DNA from: Betaproteobacteria bacterium TMED41
GTDB taxonomy: Bacteria > Pseudomonadota > Gammaproteobacteria > Burkholderiales > Burkholderiaceae_A
DNA length: 5,271 nucleotides
Direction: 5' to 3'
NCBI GenBank assembly: GCA_002167365.1
Contig: NHCU01000078.1
Span: 1 to 5,271 of the forward strand
The notes under the pieces are model-generated. The model saw only the letters and a program-made list of their open reading frames with translations. It ran no database searches and was not told the origin of the DNA. Shown here in pieces: positions 1-5,271 of this stretch; position 1 is the first letter of the stretch; each line of letters begins with the position of its first letter. The translations under genes and the position numbers were made by a program.

Positions 1-524
1 TATGTTATGAAAATAATTTGATTTGGTGGTGGAGGAGGCAAATGAATGCAAGCACCAAAATATGGGACTAAAAAAAATTGAGTAATTTTTTTTTCTTCAT
101 TAAACTCCAAAGGAACAATAAAGCCGGGAATTCTAATAGCTTTGTTGTTCATTTCAGCTATGACCTCCATAGATGTTAGTGCACGTTGATATTCGTCCTG
201 AATAGATTTTGGCAAATTTCGTAATTCATCAAGGATTTCATCTCCCTCAGAACCTTCATCTGTGTTCATTAAATAATCAGGCGGGTTTGATAAAGAATAA
301 AAGTCTTTTTTTGGCATCAAATCTAACCATTTAACAGTTTTAAAGCTTGATTTTGGTAATGATGAGGATTTAGGCTTTGATTTTTGTTGTGACTCAGGTA
401 AGTTAATTTTAGGGTGAACTGTATGTTCCGGCACATTTTCTTTAATATTAAGTGTCTGAGCAACAACTTCTGTGCATAACATATAAATACTAGAAAATAA
501 TAATAATTTGGCTCTTATTTGCAT
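1..524 (-). CDS. Secreted DUF3299 protein, zinc-locus partner (partial, C-terminus outside window)
   Basis: The first 174 residues are visible and the frame is open to the window edge. Residues 1-22 look like a Sec signal peptide: basic start MQIRAK, a hydrophobic stretch, then a VVA|Q cleavage site. A Pro/Ser/Lys-rich linker follows (about 27-62). The DUF3299 domain begins at a VKWLDLMP motif (64-71) and continues through RIPGFIVPLEF (131-141) and FFLVPYFGACIHLPPPPPN (150-168). That last block, with Cys159, His161 and the proline run, is the family hallmark. The biochemical function of DUF3299 is not known to me. Family members occur beside DUF2796 proteins and MacB/LolC-type ABC transporters in zinc-regulated loci such as Vibrio zrg, and all of these genes are present here. 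The start at 524 is the only ATG before the signal peptide; Met15 lies inside the hydrophobic stretch. No clear Shine-Dalgarno sequence precedes it. The gene is transcribed away from the ABC pair instead of lying downstream of it. Confidence 0.88.
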   Translation of the reverse strand, partial: MQIRAKLLLFSSIYMLCTEVVAQTLNIKENVPEHTVHPKINLPESQQKSKPKSSSLPKSSFKTVKWLDLMPKKDFYSLSNPPDYLMNTDEGSEGDEILDELRNLPKSIQDEYQRALTSMEVIAEMNNKAIRIPGFIVPLEFNEEKKITQFFLVPYFGACIHLPPPPPNQIIFIT

Positions 525-614
525 TGCAATTAAATTGTTGTGAAGTTTTAATTTTATTAATTCATATTGTACTATTTTGTCCTAAAAACTTTGACATAAA
601 CTAACCAGAATATT

Positions 615-1304
615 ATGGGAATTAGTTTCTTTAATGTAACATTCAGTTATCCTAGCCGATCAGAACAAGCTATTCTTAACGTTCCAGAGTGGCAAATACA
701 CGCAGGTGAGCATGTTTTGATACAGGGTCCTTCTGGGTCAGGAAAAACTACTTTTTTAAAACTTATAGCTGGTTTGCTACGGCCTGGGACAGGCGCAATT
801 AAAATTTTGGGCGAGCGAATAGACAAGATGTCCAACTCAGAGTGTGATTTTTTCAGAGCCAGAAACATTGGATATGTTTTTCAAAATTTCAATTTGATAC
901 CATATCTAAATGTCATTGATAATATTCGTTTAGCTGCGAAGTTCGCAAACACAGCAGAAGATTACAATGTTGATAATGAAATCTGTAACCTACTGACAAC
1001 TTTGAATGTTGAAAAAAATGATTGGGAATTAAGTACACGCTATCTAAGTTACGGTCAAATACAAAGAGTGGCAATTGCTAGGGCTATGATTAATCGCCCT
1101 AAAATAATTATTGCAGATGAGCCGACATCATCCTTGGATGCCTCAAATAAAAAAGTTTTTCTTGATTTGCTTATGTCATTGGTTATAAAGCATAAAATTT
1201 CATTGGTGCTCGTGAGTCACGATCAGTCCTTGTCGTCTTATTTTGGACGAGTTGAATCATTTTCAGACATTAATATTATGAAAAAAAATTCACAATGTTT
1301 ATAA
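615..1304 (+). CDS. ABC transporter ATP-binding protein, LolD/MacB type (zrg-like zinc locus)
   Basis: This 229-residue protein is the cytoplasmic ATPase that should power the permease encoded next to it. All nucleotide-binding motifs are present: Walker A GPSGSGKT (38-45), Q-loop Gln90 in YVFQNFNLIPY, signature LSYGQ (144-148), Walker B IIIADEP (164-170), D-loop SSLD (172-175) and H-loop His202 in LVSHD. Its length and the YVFQNFNLIP segment place it with the LolD/MacB/FtsE group that serves FtsX-fold permeases, not with the ZnuC group of metal importers. The signature has Tyr where LSGGQ is usual; the change is at a tolerated position and the rest of the motif is intact, so the protein should be active. 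An in-frame stop at 597-599 makes ATG 615 the first possible ATG. There is no visible Shine-Dalgarno sequence before it. The 3' end overlaps the permease start by 10 bp, which suggests translational coupling. The zinc assignment rests on the neighbours, not on the protein itself. Confidence 0.93.
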   Translation: MGISFFNVTFSYPSRSEQAILNVPEWQIHAGEHVLIQGPSGSGKTTFLKLIAGLLRPGTGAIKILGERIDKMSNSECDFFRARNIGYVFQNFNLIPYLNVIDNIRLAAKFANTAEDYNVDNEICNLLTTLNVEKNDWELSTRYLSYGQIQRVAIARAMINRPKIIIADEPTSSLDASNKKVFLDLLMSLVIKHKISLVLVSHDQSLSSYFGRVESFSDINIMKKNSQCL

Positions 1305-2530
1305 AGTTAGCTTTTAAGAGTTTGCTTGATCGTAAAGGGTCAGTTTTGTTATCCCTTATCGCTATGACTGTAAGTATCTTTGTTTTGTTGAGTGTCGAAC
1401 ACATAAGATTTCATACCAAAGAAAGCTTTTCAAGCACATTATCTGGGGTAGACTTGGTTGTAGGTGCAAAAACAGGTGATCTTAATTTATTACTGTATTC
1501 CATCTTCAGAATTGGAAAACCAACTAATAATATTAGTTGGCATTCCTTTAAAACATTTGCAAAGAGCCCAAAAGTAAATTGGGTGGTCCCATTATCACTT
1601 GGTGATTCTCACAAAGGGTATCCAGTACTTGGAACAAATAACGATTATTTCAGACACTACAGTTATGGTGAGAAAAACAAATTAATTTTTAAGAAGGGTC
1701 GTGTTTTTATTGAATTATTTGATGTGGTTTTAGGCTCGGAAATAGCCAGAAAATTGAACTATCAAATTGGAGATAATTTAGTAATATCACATGGGATTTC
1801 TAGAATAAGTTTTGTCACTCACGATGATATGCCTTTCAAAATTGTGGGGATTCTTAATCCCACTGGAACTCCAGTAGACCGAACTTTGCATGTAAGCCTA
1901 AGAGCTATTGAAGCAATTCATGATGATGTAAAATATAACAGCCAAGACAAAAAGGATTTGATCACTGAAAAAAAAACAGATAATCAAGAACTAGTCCCAC
2001 AAAGCATAAGTGCATTTATGATTGGTTTAAAGTCAAAAATTACGACTTTTCAATTTCAAAGAGAGATCAATAATTATCCAAATGAGTCATTATTAGCAGT
2101 TTTGCCAGGAGTTGTATTGTCGGAACTATGGCAAATCATGGGGCTAGTTGAAAATTCTCTTCTTTTGATTTCTGTACTAATTTTTTTATCAGCTTGTTTA
2201 GGAGTAAGTGCAATCCTCCTCTCATCCATAAGGGAGAGAATTCGAGAAATACATCTTCTTCGTGCTATTGGAGCATCTCCAATCTTTATATTTATGATCT
2301 TGGAATCGGAGGCGTTAATAATCACGCTAGCAAGTATAGTTATTGCAATTTTTTTAGCATCTGTTGCTTTATATTTTGGGCAAAGTTTTTTAGTGTCTCA
2401 ACTTGGCCTTAACATTGGAAATACTTTTTTTTCAGAACTCAGTTTATTAACATTAGGAACAATAACGTTGACCTCGCTTATCGTTTCTCTTGTGCCTGCA
2501 GTTTATGCATATTTTCAAAGTAATAAATGA
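1295..2530 (+). CDS. ABC transporter permease, FtsX/MacB/LolC type (zrg-like zinc locus)
   Basis: This is a 411-residue inner-membrane protein with the four-helix FtsX-fold layout. TM1 lies at about residues 16-35. A large periplasmic domain spans about 36-285. TM2 (about 286-311), TM3 (about 337-360) and TM4 (about 383-405) form the C-terminal FtsX domain. The cytoplasmic stretch RERIREIHLLRAIGASP (313-329) between TM2 and TM3 is the typical coupling region of this family, where the ATPase docks. LolCDE, MacAB and FtsEX permeases of this type transmit force to the periplasm and do not usually form an import channel, so the role in a zinc locus is an open question. The periplasmic domain contains a charged, lysine-rich segment (about 208-232) and no histidine cluster. 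Translation probably relies on coupling from the overlapping ATPase gene, as no Shine-Dalgarno sequence is visible. The next gene downstream, zur, is convergent. Confidence 0.92.
   Translation: MFIKLAFKSLLDRKGSVLLSLIAMTVSIFVLLSVEHIRFHTKESFSSTLSGVDLVVGAKTGDLNLLLYSIFRIGKPTNNISWHSFKTFAKSPKVNWVVPLSLGDSHKGYPVLGTNNDYFRHYSYGEKNKLIFKKGRVFIELFDVVLGSEIARKLNYQIGDNLVISHGISRISFVTHDDMPFKIVGILNPTGTPVDRTLHVSLRAIEAIHDDVKYNSQDKKDLITEKKTDNQELVPQSISAFMIGLKSKITTFQFQREINNYPNESLLAVLPGVVLSELWQIMGLVENSLLLISVLIFLSACLGVSAILLSSIRERIREIHLLRAIGASPIFIFMILESEALIITLASIVIAIFLASVALYFGQSFLVSQLGLNIGNTFFSELSLLTLGTITLTSLIVSLVPAVYAYFQSNK
1520..1540. repeat. Perfect inverted repeat inside the permease gene
   Basis: The arms CCAACTAATA and TATTAGTTGG are exact reverse complements around a single central A, giving 10 bp per arm. 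It lies within the coding frame, at about residues 76-82 of the permease (KPTNNISW region). It could be a protein-binding dyad or chance; nothing else in the sequence tells which. Confidence 0.6.
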
Positions 2531-2614
2531 GCAATACATATCCACCTTAGGCCAAATTACCAGCTTAGTAGAATTAAAAATTATTGGGGAGAGAACAAAA
2601 ATAATTATCTGGCA

Positions 2615-3076
2615 TTAGTAATTTTCTTTGTCACATACTTTGCATATGCAATGCATCTCTAGTTGTGGTTTTATTAGGAGAAAATTTTCTTCTTCAACTT
2701 TTTGTTTTATTTTCTTTATAACTGCAATGTCAATACTAATTTCACTGACTTTATTGCACTCTTTGCATACCAAAAACTGTGGCATTGAATGAGAATGATT
2801 ACATGTAATATGAGCACATGCGATATATTTGTTAGCAAGGTTCAACTTGTGCACTAAATTTTCATCCTCTAAAAAATCCAAAATTCTATAAACCGACATT
2901 GTCGGAATCGATACTTTCGAATTCTTTTTAAAAAGGTCTGCAATTTCATATGCTGAGAGTGCTTTTTTTGATTTTAGTAATTCTTGTAAGATTTTTTTCC
3001 TTTTGGGAGTGAGCCTTGAACAATTTTCTTTACATTGTCTTTCAGCATACTCCAAAACATTTTCGACTTTGTCCAT
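2615..3076 (-). CDS. zur: Zinc uptake regulator Zur (Fur family)
   Basis: This 153-residue protein is a Fur-family repressor that, with zinc bound, blocks transcription of zinc-uptake genes. The N-terminal winged helix contains RLTPKRKKIL (21-30), SAYEIADLF (41-49) and the recognition-helix region PTMSVYRILDFL (58-69), which matches the PTVYRALDFL motif of known Zur proteins better than that of Fur. The dimerisation domain has the structural zinc site: C104-x-x-C107 and C145-x-x-C148. By comparison with Escherichia coli Zur, the sensing site is probably His76 (in LVHK), Cys87 (in YIACAH), His96 or His94, and Glu112. Extra Cys/His residues in CAHITCNHSHSM (87-98) make the sensing loop unusually rich in possible ligands. 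The gene follows zrgA by 6 bp, with an AGGT ribosome site overlapping the zrgA stop, so the two are almost certainly one transcript. Since their promoter lies under the Zur operator, Zur should repress its own synthesis. Confidence 0.92.
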   Translation of the reverse strand: MDKVENVLEYAERQCKENCSRLTPKRKKILQELLKSKKALSAYEIADLFKKNSKVSIPTMSVYRILDFLEDENLVHKLNLANKYIACAHITCNHSHSMPQFLVCKECNKVSEISIDIAVIKKIKQKVEEENFLLIKPQLEMHCICKVCDKENY

Positions 3077-3082
3077 ATAAGA

Positions 3083-3088
3083 TTACCT
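3083..3088 (-). promoter_or_regulatory. Ribosome binding site of zur overlapping the zrgA stop codon
   Basis: On the minus strand AGGTAA combines the last zrgA codon (AGG) and its stop (TAA). The AGGT core sits 9 nt before the zur ATG when counted from AGG. This supports the ATG at 3076 and translational coupling of the two genes. Confidence 0.5.
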
Positions 3089-3643
3089 AAAAAATACCTT
3101 ATTCTGGTCTTTGTTTAAAAGTTCTTGTCCTTGACCATTAGTTCTCACCCACTGAACATTTATTTGCTGTATTTCTGGAAATTGCTTGAAGAGTAGGACC
3201 TCTACTACTGTAAGATTATTTAAGTTGTTGCAATTGAAGCCATAGAAAACTCTGACATCACTATGGGTGTCAATGTCCAAACGCTTATGATTTTCGTGTT
3301 TGTGAGTGTGTTTTTTGTTTTCATTGCCTGTTAGCATAAGAATTTTTTCATTTTCGCAAGAACCGCCTTTAAATGCAAAAACATTTTTCCAATTTTTGAG
3401 GATACCTGATGCGATATCTAAAGCCTTTTTTTGACGACTATTTTTTGGTTTTTCCTCAAATCCGACAATGTCCATGAGAGGAGTTTTTAACTCTATGTTG
3501 AGCAATTTATTTTCAAATGCGATGTTAAGGTTTGAAATACCATGGATGTGGGGCTTTTGAGAAGACACTGCAAAGGATTTTGTAAAAAATAAAAGTAAAA
3601 ATGAAAAAACAAAAGCATAAGTTTTTTTTGAAAATGAAATCAT
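3083..3643 (-). CDS. zrgA: ZrgA-like periplasmic zinc uptake protein (DUF2796)
   Basis: This 186-residue secreted protein belongs to DUF2796, the family of the Vibrio zinc-uptake protein ZrgA. Residues 1-25 form a signal peptide (MISFSKK, a Phe/Leu-rich core, then likely cleavage at SFA|V). The mature protein opens with HIHGISNLNIAFE (32-44), the usual DUF2796 start, followed by LKTPLMDIVGFEEKP (52-66). A histidine cluster, KKHTHKHENHK (110-120), lies in a mid-protein loop, with further His residues at 32, 34 and 127. These are plausible zinc ligands. Cys96 and Cys138 may form a disulphide. The C-terminal QWVRTNGQGQELL (164-176) is also family-typical. It probably binds zinc in the periplasm and passes it on; the acceptor is unknown. 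It is the first gene of a zrgA-zur transcript. The start has only a weak purine-rich leader (TGAGAAAA about 15 nt upstream), but no other ATG precedes the signal peptide. Confidence 0.9.
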   Translation of the reverse strand: MISFSKKTYAFVFSFLLLFFTKSFAVSSQKPHIHGISNLNIAFENKLLNIELKTPLMDIVGFEEKPKNSRQKKALDIASGILKNWKNVFAFKGGSCENEKILMLTGNENKKHTHKHENHKRLDIDTHSDVRVFYGFNCNNLNNLTVVEVLLFKQFPEIQQINVQWVRTNGQGQELLNKDQNKVFFR

Positions 3644-3702
3644 TTTTTATGTTTTTTTTCTCATAGATTTTTATTTTATATTAAAAAACCCCGAGAAATG
3701 CA

Positions 3703-3730
3703 TTGAATTATTATTTTAGAATGTTATGAT
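3703..3730 (+). promoter_or_regulatory. Promoter of the ZnuD-like receptor gene
   Basis: A -35-like TTGAAT (3703-3708) is followed after 16 bp by a -10-like TATGAT (3725-3730), which differs from TATAAT at one base. The -10 lies inside the Zur operator, so bound Zur would exclude RNA polymerase. Transcription should begin near 3737, leaving a leader of about 36 nt. Confidence 0.6.
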
Positions 3731-3742
3731 ACAACATATCAT
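3721..3742. promoter_or_regulatory. Zur operator with two overlapping dyads
   Basis: The 17-bp site ATGTTATGATACAACAT (3721-3737) matches 14 of 16 specified positions of the gammaproteobacterial Zur core ATGTTATA-N-TATAACAT. A second 17-bp dyad, ATGATACAACATATCAT (3726-3742), has perfect 6-bp arms and matches 12 of 16. Its centre is shifted by 5 bp, about half a helical turn, so two Zur dimers could bind opposite faces of the DNA. The site sits between the divergent zrgA-zur and receptor genes and covers the -10 elements of both. Confidence 0.82.
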
Positions 3743-3754
3743 TTAATAAGTAAA
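3726..3754 (-). promoter_or_regulatory. Promoter of the zrgA-zur operon
   Basis: On the minus strand a -35-like TTTACT (3754-3749) is followed after 17 bp by a -10-like TATCAT (3731-3726), which differs from TATAAT at one base. This -10 overlaps the -10 of the opposite promoter and lies in the centre of the Zur operator. The predicted leader is about 75 nt, AT-rich, and shows no clear hairpin. Confidence 0.5.
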
Positions 3755-3772
3755 TTCATAGGCCGACAATTA

Positions 3773-5271
3773 ATGAAAACAACAATCTATCAATTCTCTT
3801 TTATTTTTTTCTCGTTTTTTTTACTATCTAATGCTTTTTCGCAGTCTAGTAAAATAACTTTAGCGAGTAATTTTGACTCCATCATTGTTACTGATGAAGC
3901 AATAGTTGATTCTGGCGTCAAACCATTTGACGTACTAAATGAATCAGATTTTGAACTAATTCAAAAAAATAATATCAGCGATAGTCTAGATGGAGTCCTA
4001 GGAATTTCTTCAACAAAATTTGGCCCAAATTCCTCTAGACCAATTATTAGAGGTCAGGACGGCGACAGAGTGCGTTTTAACGAAAATGGCACCTTAGTTC
4101 AAGACTGGTCTGCGAGCAGTTTTGATCACGCTGTTCCAATAGATCCCAACTCACTCAAGCAAATTGAAATCATTAGAGGGCCAGCAGCAATCATGTTTGG
4201 AGGCAATGCAGTGGGAGGATTAATCAACTTCGTCAACAATCGCATACCAACAAATATTTTTGAAAAATTTAGTGGAGGCGCCGGACTTAGTTTTGACGTC
4301 GAACAGAATGAGAACTCTGGCTTCTTTAATATAAATAACGGAGATGGACAAGGTTTTTCTTGGAATCTTGGTGGTTCAATTTTAGACAAAGGCCTAACCA
4401 AAACTCCTACTTTCACAGACAATGGTGAGGAACCCGTTACTGGCGATAATGTTCGGAATTCAAAAGTAGAAACTCAATCTATCGGTGGTGGATTCTCAGT
4501 TAAAAATGGTAGTCGTTTAATTGGTCTCTCTGTAGATAATTACCAAACAGAATATGGTGTTCCGAAAGAAATCAATCATATTCTAGACCTGAACAAAACT
4601 TCGGTTTCCTTTTTGTTTGACGAAATGCTTGATTTAGGAATATTTCAAAGGTTGAGAGCCAAAGTCAAATACACGGATTACGAGCATGACGAATTTGACG
4701 CAAATGTGAAAGAAACCACTTTCAAAAGAGACAGTACTAATGCAAGGATAGAAATTTTTACTTCAGCCGAAAATGGTTTAAAGGGCATATTGGGTTTAGA
4801 ATTATTAAACTCCAAAAACCCAGTTATTGCATACGGTGAGGAAGAAGAGGAAGAAGAAGAAGAAGAGGAAGGGCATGAGGAGCATGCTAGCCTAGGACCT
4901 ATTCCTACTACAAAAAATAAATCTATAGGTATGTTTGCTTATCAATACAAAAAAACAGGCAACAGGCTCTTCGAATTTGGGGCTAGAGTAGATAGTGTTG
5001 ATGTTGAGTCAGATCATGTTCATGAGATTGAAGAATATGGGGACTTTGCCACAGCTGGTGAGGTTCATGAGGAGACTGGGCTTGATAAAAGTTTTACACC
5101 TACATCAGTATCTTTTGGAATTACTCAAGACTTAAGCTCACAACTTAAAGTTCATGGCTCTGCAAGCTATGTAGAACGGGCTCCTTCAAGCTTTGAACTG
5201 TTTACTGGTGGGGTTCACCATACTACAGGGCTTTATGAAAGGGGTAATACTAATTTAAACAAAGAAAAAGG
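3773..5271 (+). CDS. znuD: ZnuD-like TonB-dependent zinc receptor (partial, C-terminus outside window)
   Basis: The frame is open from ATG 3773 to the window end and gives 499 residues; ZnuD-type receptors are usually over 700, so part of the barrel is missing. A signal peptide ends at about residue 23 (NAFS|QS). A TonB-box-like DSIIVTDEA follows at 35-43. The plug domain (about 50-160) includes PIIRGQDGDRVRF (90-102), FDHAVPIDP (117-125) and IEIIRGPAAIMFGGNAVGGLINF (131-153). Barrel segments resemble neisserial ZnuD, notably VERAPSSFELF (467-477) and YERGNTNLNKE (488-498), so zinc is the likely substrate. The His/Asp-rich loop that ZnuD carries after its QYGLP motif is short here (EYGVPKEINH, 260-269). 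Instead, a later loop carries eleven Glu (356-366) then GHEEH, and another has HVHEIEE and VHEE (415-434). Start choice is supported by AGG 10 nt upstream and by the signal peptide. A heme or other metal substrate is a less likely alternative. Confidence 0.9.
   Translation, partial: MKTTIYQFSFIFFSFFLLSNAFSQSSKITLASNFDSIIVTDEAIVDSGVKPFDVLNESDFELIQKNNISDSLDGVLGISSTKFGPNSSRPIIRGQDGDRVRFNENGTLVQDWSASSFDHAVPIDPNSLKQIEIIRGPAAIMFGGNAVGGLINFVNNRIPTNIFEKFSGGAGLSFDVEQNENSGFFNINNGDGQGFSWNLGGSILDKGLTKTPTFTDNGEEPVTGDNVRNSKVETQSIGGGFSVKNGSRLIGLSVDNYQTEYGVPKEINHILDLNKTSVSFLFDEMLDLGIFQRLRAKVKYTDYEHDEFDANVKETTFKRDSTNARIEIFTSAENGLKGILGLELLNSKNPVIAYGEEEEEEEEEEEGHEEHASLGPIPTTKNKSIGMFAYQYKKTGNRLFEFGARVDSVDVESDHVHEIEEYGDFATAGEVHEETGLDKSFTPTSVSFGITQDLSSQLKVHGSASYVERAPSSFELFTGGVHHTTGLYERGNTNLNKEK
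4838..4870 (+). repeat. GAA/GAG trinucleotide tract encoding eleven glutamates
   Basis: Eleven consecutive GAA or GAG codons encode Glu356-Glu366 of the receptor and are followed directly by GHEEH. The longest pure stretch is five GAA units. The repeat is in codon units, so gain or loss of whole units would change loop length without a frameshift. It probably forms an acidic surface loop between barrel strands. Confidence 0.85.

Noticed and set aside
591..616. Consensus -35 TTGACA with TATTAT before the ABC ATPase gene
   Set aside because: The spacing is only 14 bp and the -10 would overlap the start codon, so this is not a workable promoter for that gene.
647..868. 73-codon open frame on the minus strand
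   Set aside because: It lies opposite the Walker A and following region of the ABC ATPase gene and has no recognisable domain; it is a shadow frame.
2074..2412. Open frames on both strands (2074-2325 minus, 2194-2412 plus)
   Set aside because: Both overlap the membrane-helix region of the permease, which is clearly coding, and show no plausible protein features.
2531..2614. Possible bidirectional terminator between the permease gene and zur
   Set aside because: The best stem (AATTATT with AATAATT, loop about 15 nt) is entirely A/T and lacks a following T-tract in either direction, so a terminator cannot be supported.
3680..3696. GGGG followed by a T-run on the minus strand, resembling a terminator tail
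   Set aside because: No complementary stem lies upstream, and it falls in the predicted zrgA leader, where no attenuating hairpin can be drawn.
3697..3704. AATGCATT palindrome in the divergent regulatory region
   Set aside because: Eight bases of simple self-complementary sequence are expected by chance in AT-rich DNA, and it does not match the Zur core.
4126..4422. 98-codon open frame on the minus strand
   Set aside because: It is antisense to the plug and early barrel of the TonB-dependent receptor, whose frame shows clear family motifs.

Overview
The window looks like part of the chromosome of an AT-rich Gram-negative bacterium, most likely a gammaproteobacterium. The evidence is a TonB-dependent outer-membrane receptor, two signal-peptide-bearing proteins probably exported to the periplasm, a Zur-type Fur-family repressor, and an operator that fits the gammaproteobacterial Zur consensus. 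The low-GC style (many A/T homopolymers, AT-rich codons) would suit a marine lineage with a small genome, but the sequence alone does not settle this. I see no RNA genes, insertion sequences, CRISPR arrays or phage genes.

Layout, left to right. (1) Positions 1-524, minus strand: the N-terminal 174 residues of a secreted DUF3299 protein that runs off the left edge. (2) A divergent 90-bp gap. (3) Positions 615-1304 and 1295-2530, plus strand: an ABC ATPase and an FtsX/MacB/LolC-type permease overlapping by 10 bp. (4) An 84-bp convergent gap. (5) Minus strand: zur (2615-3076), preceded in the same transcript by a zrgA-like DUF2796 gene (3083-3643). (6) A 129-bp divergent regulatory region with two overlapping Zur-like dyads covering two back-to-back promoters. 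(7) From 3773, plus strand: a ZnuD-like TonB-dependent receptor that runs off the right edge; 499 residues are visible.

Taken together this reads as a zinc-acquisition locus. The ZnuD-like receptor would bring zinc across the outer membrane. The His-rich ZrgA-like protein would bind or hand over zinc in the periplasm. The ABC pair and the DUF3299 protein match the partners seen with ZrgA in the zinc-regulated zrg locus of Vibrio. Zur would shut the receptor and its own operon when zinc is plentiful. No classical ZnuABC importer lies in the window. The points most worth a second look are the paired Zur operator, the use of an FtsX-fold ABC exporter-like machine in metal uptake, and a receptor loop with eleven consecutive glutamates followed by a His/Glu cluster.
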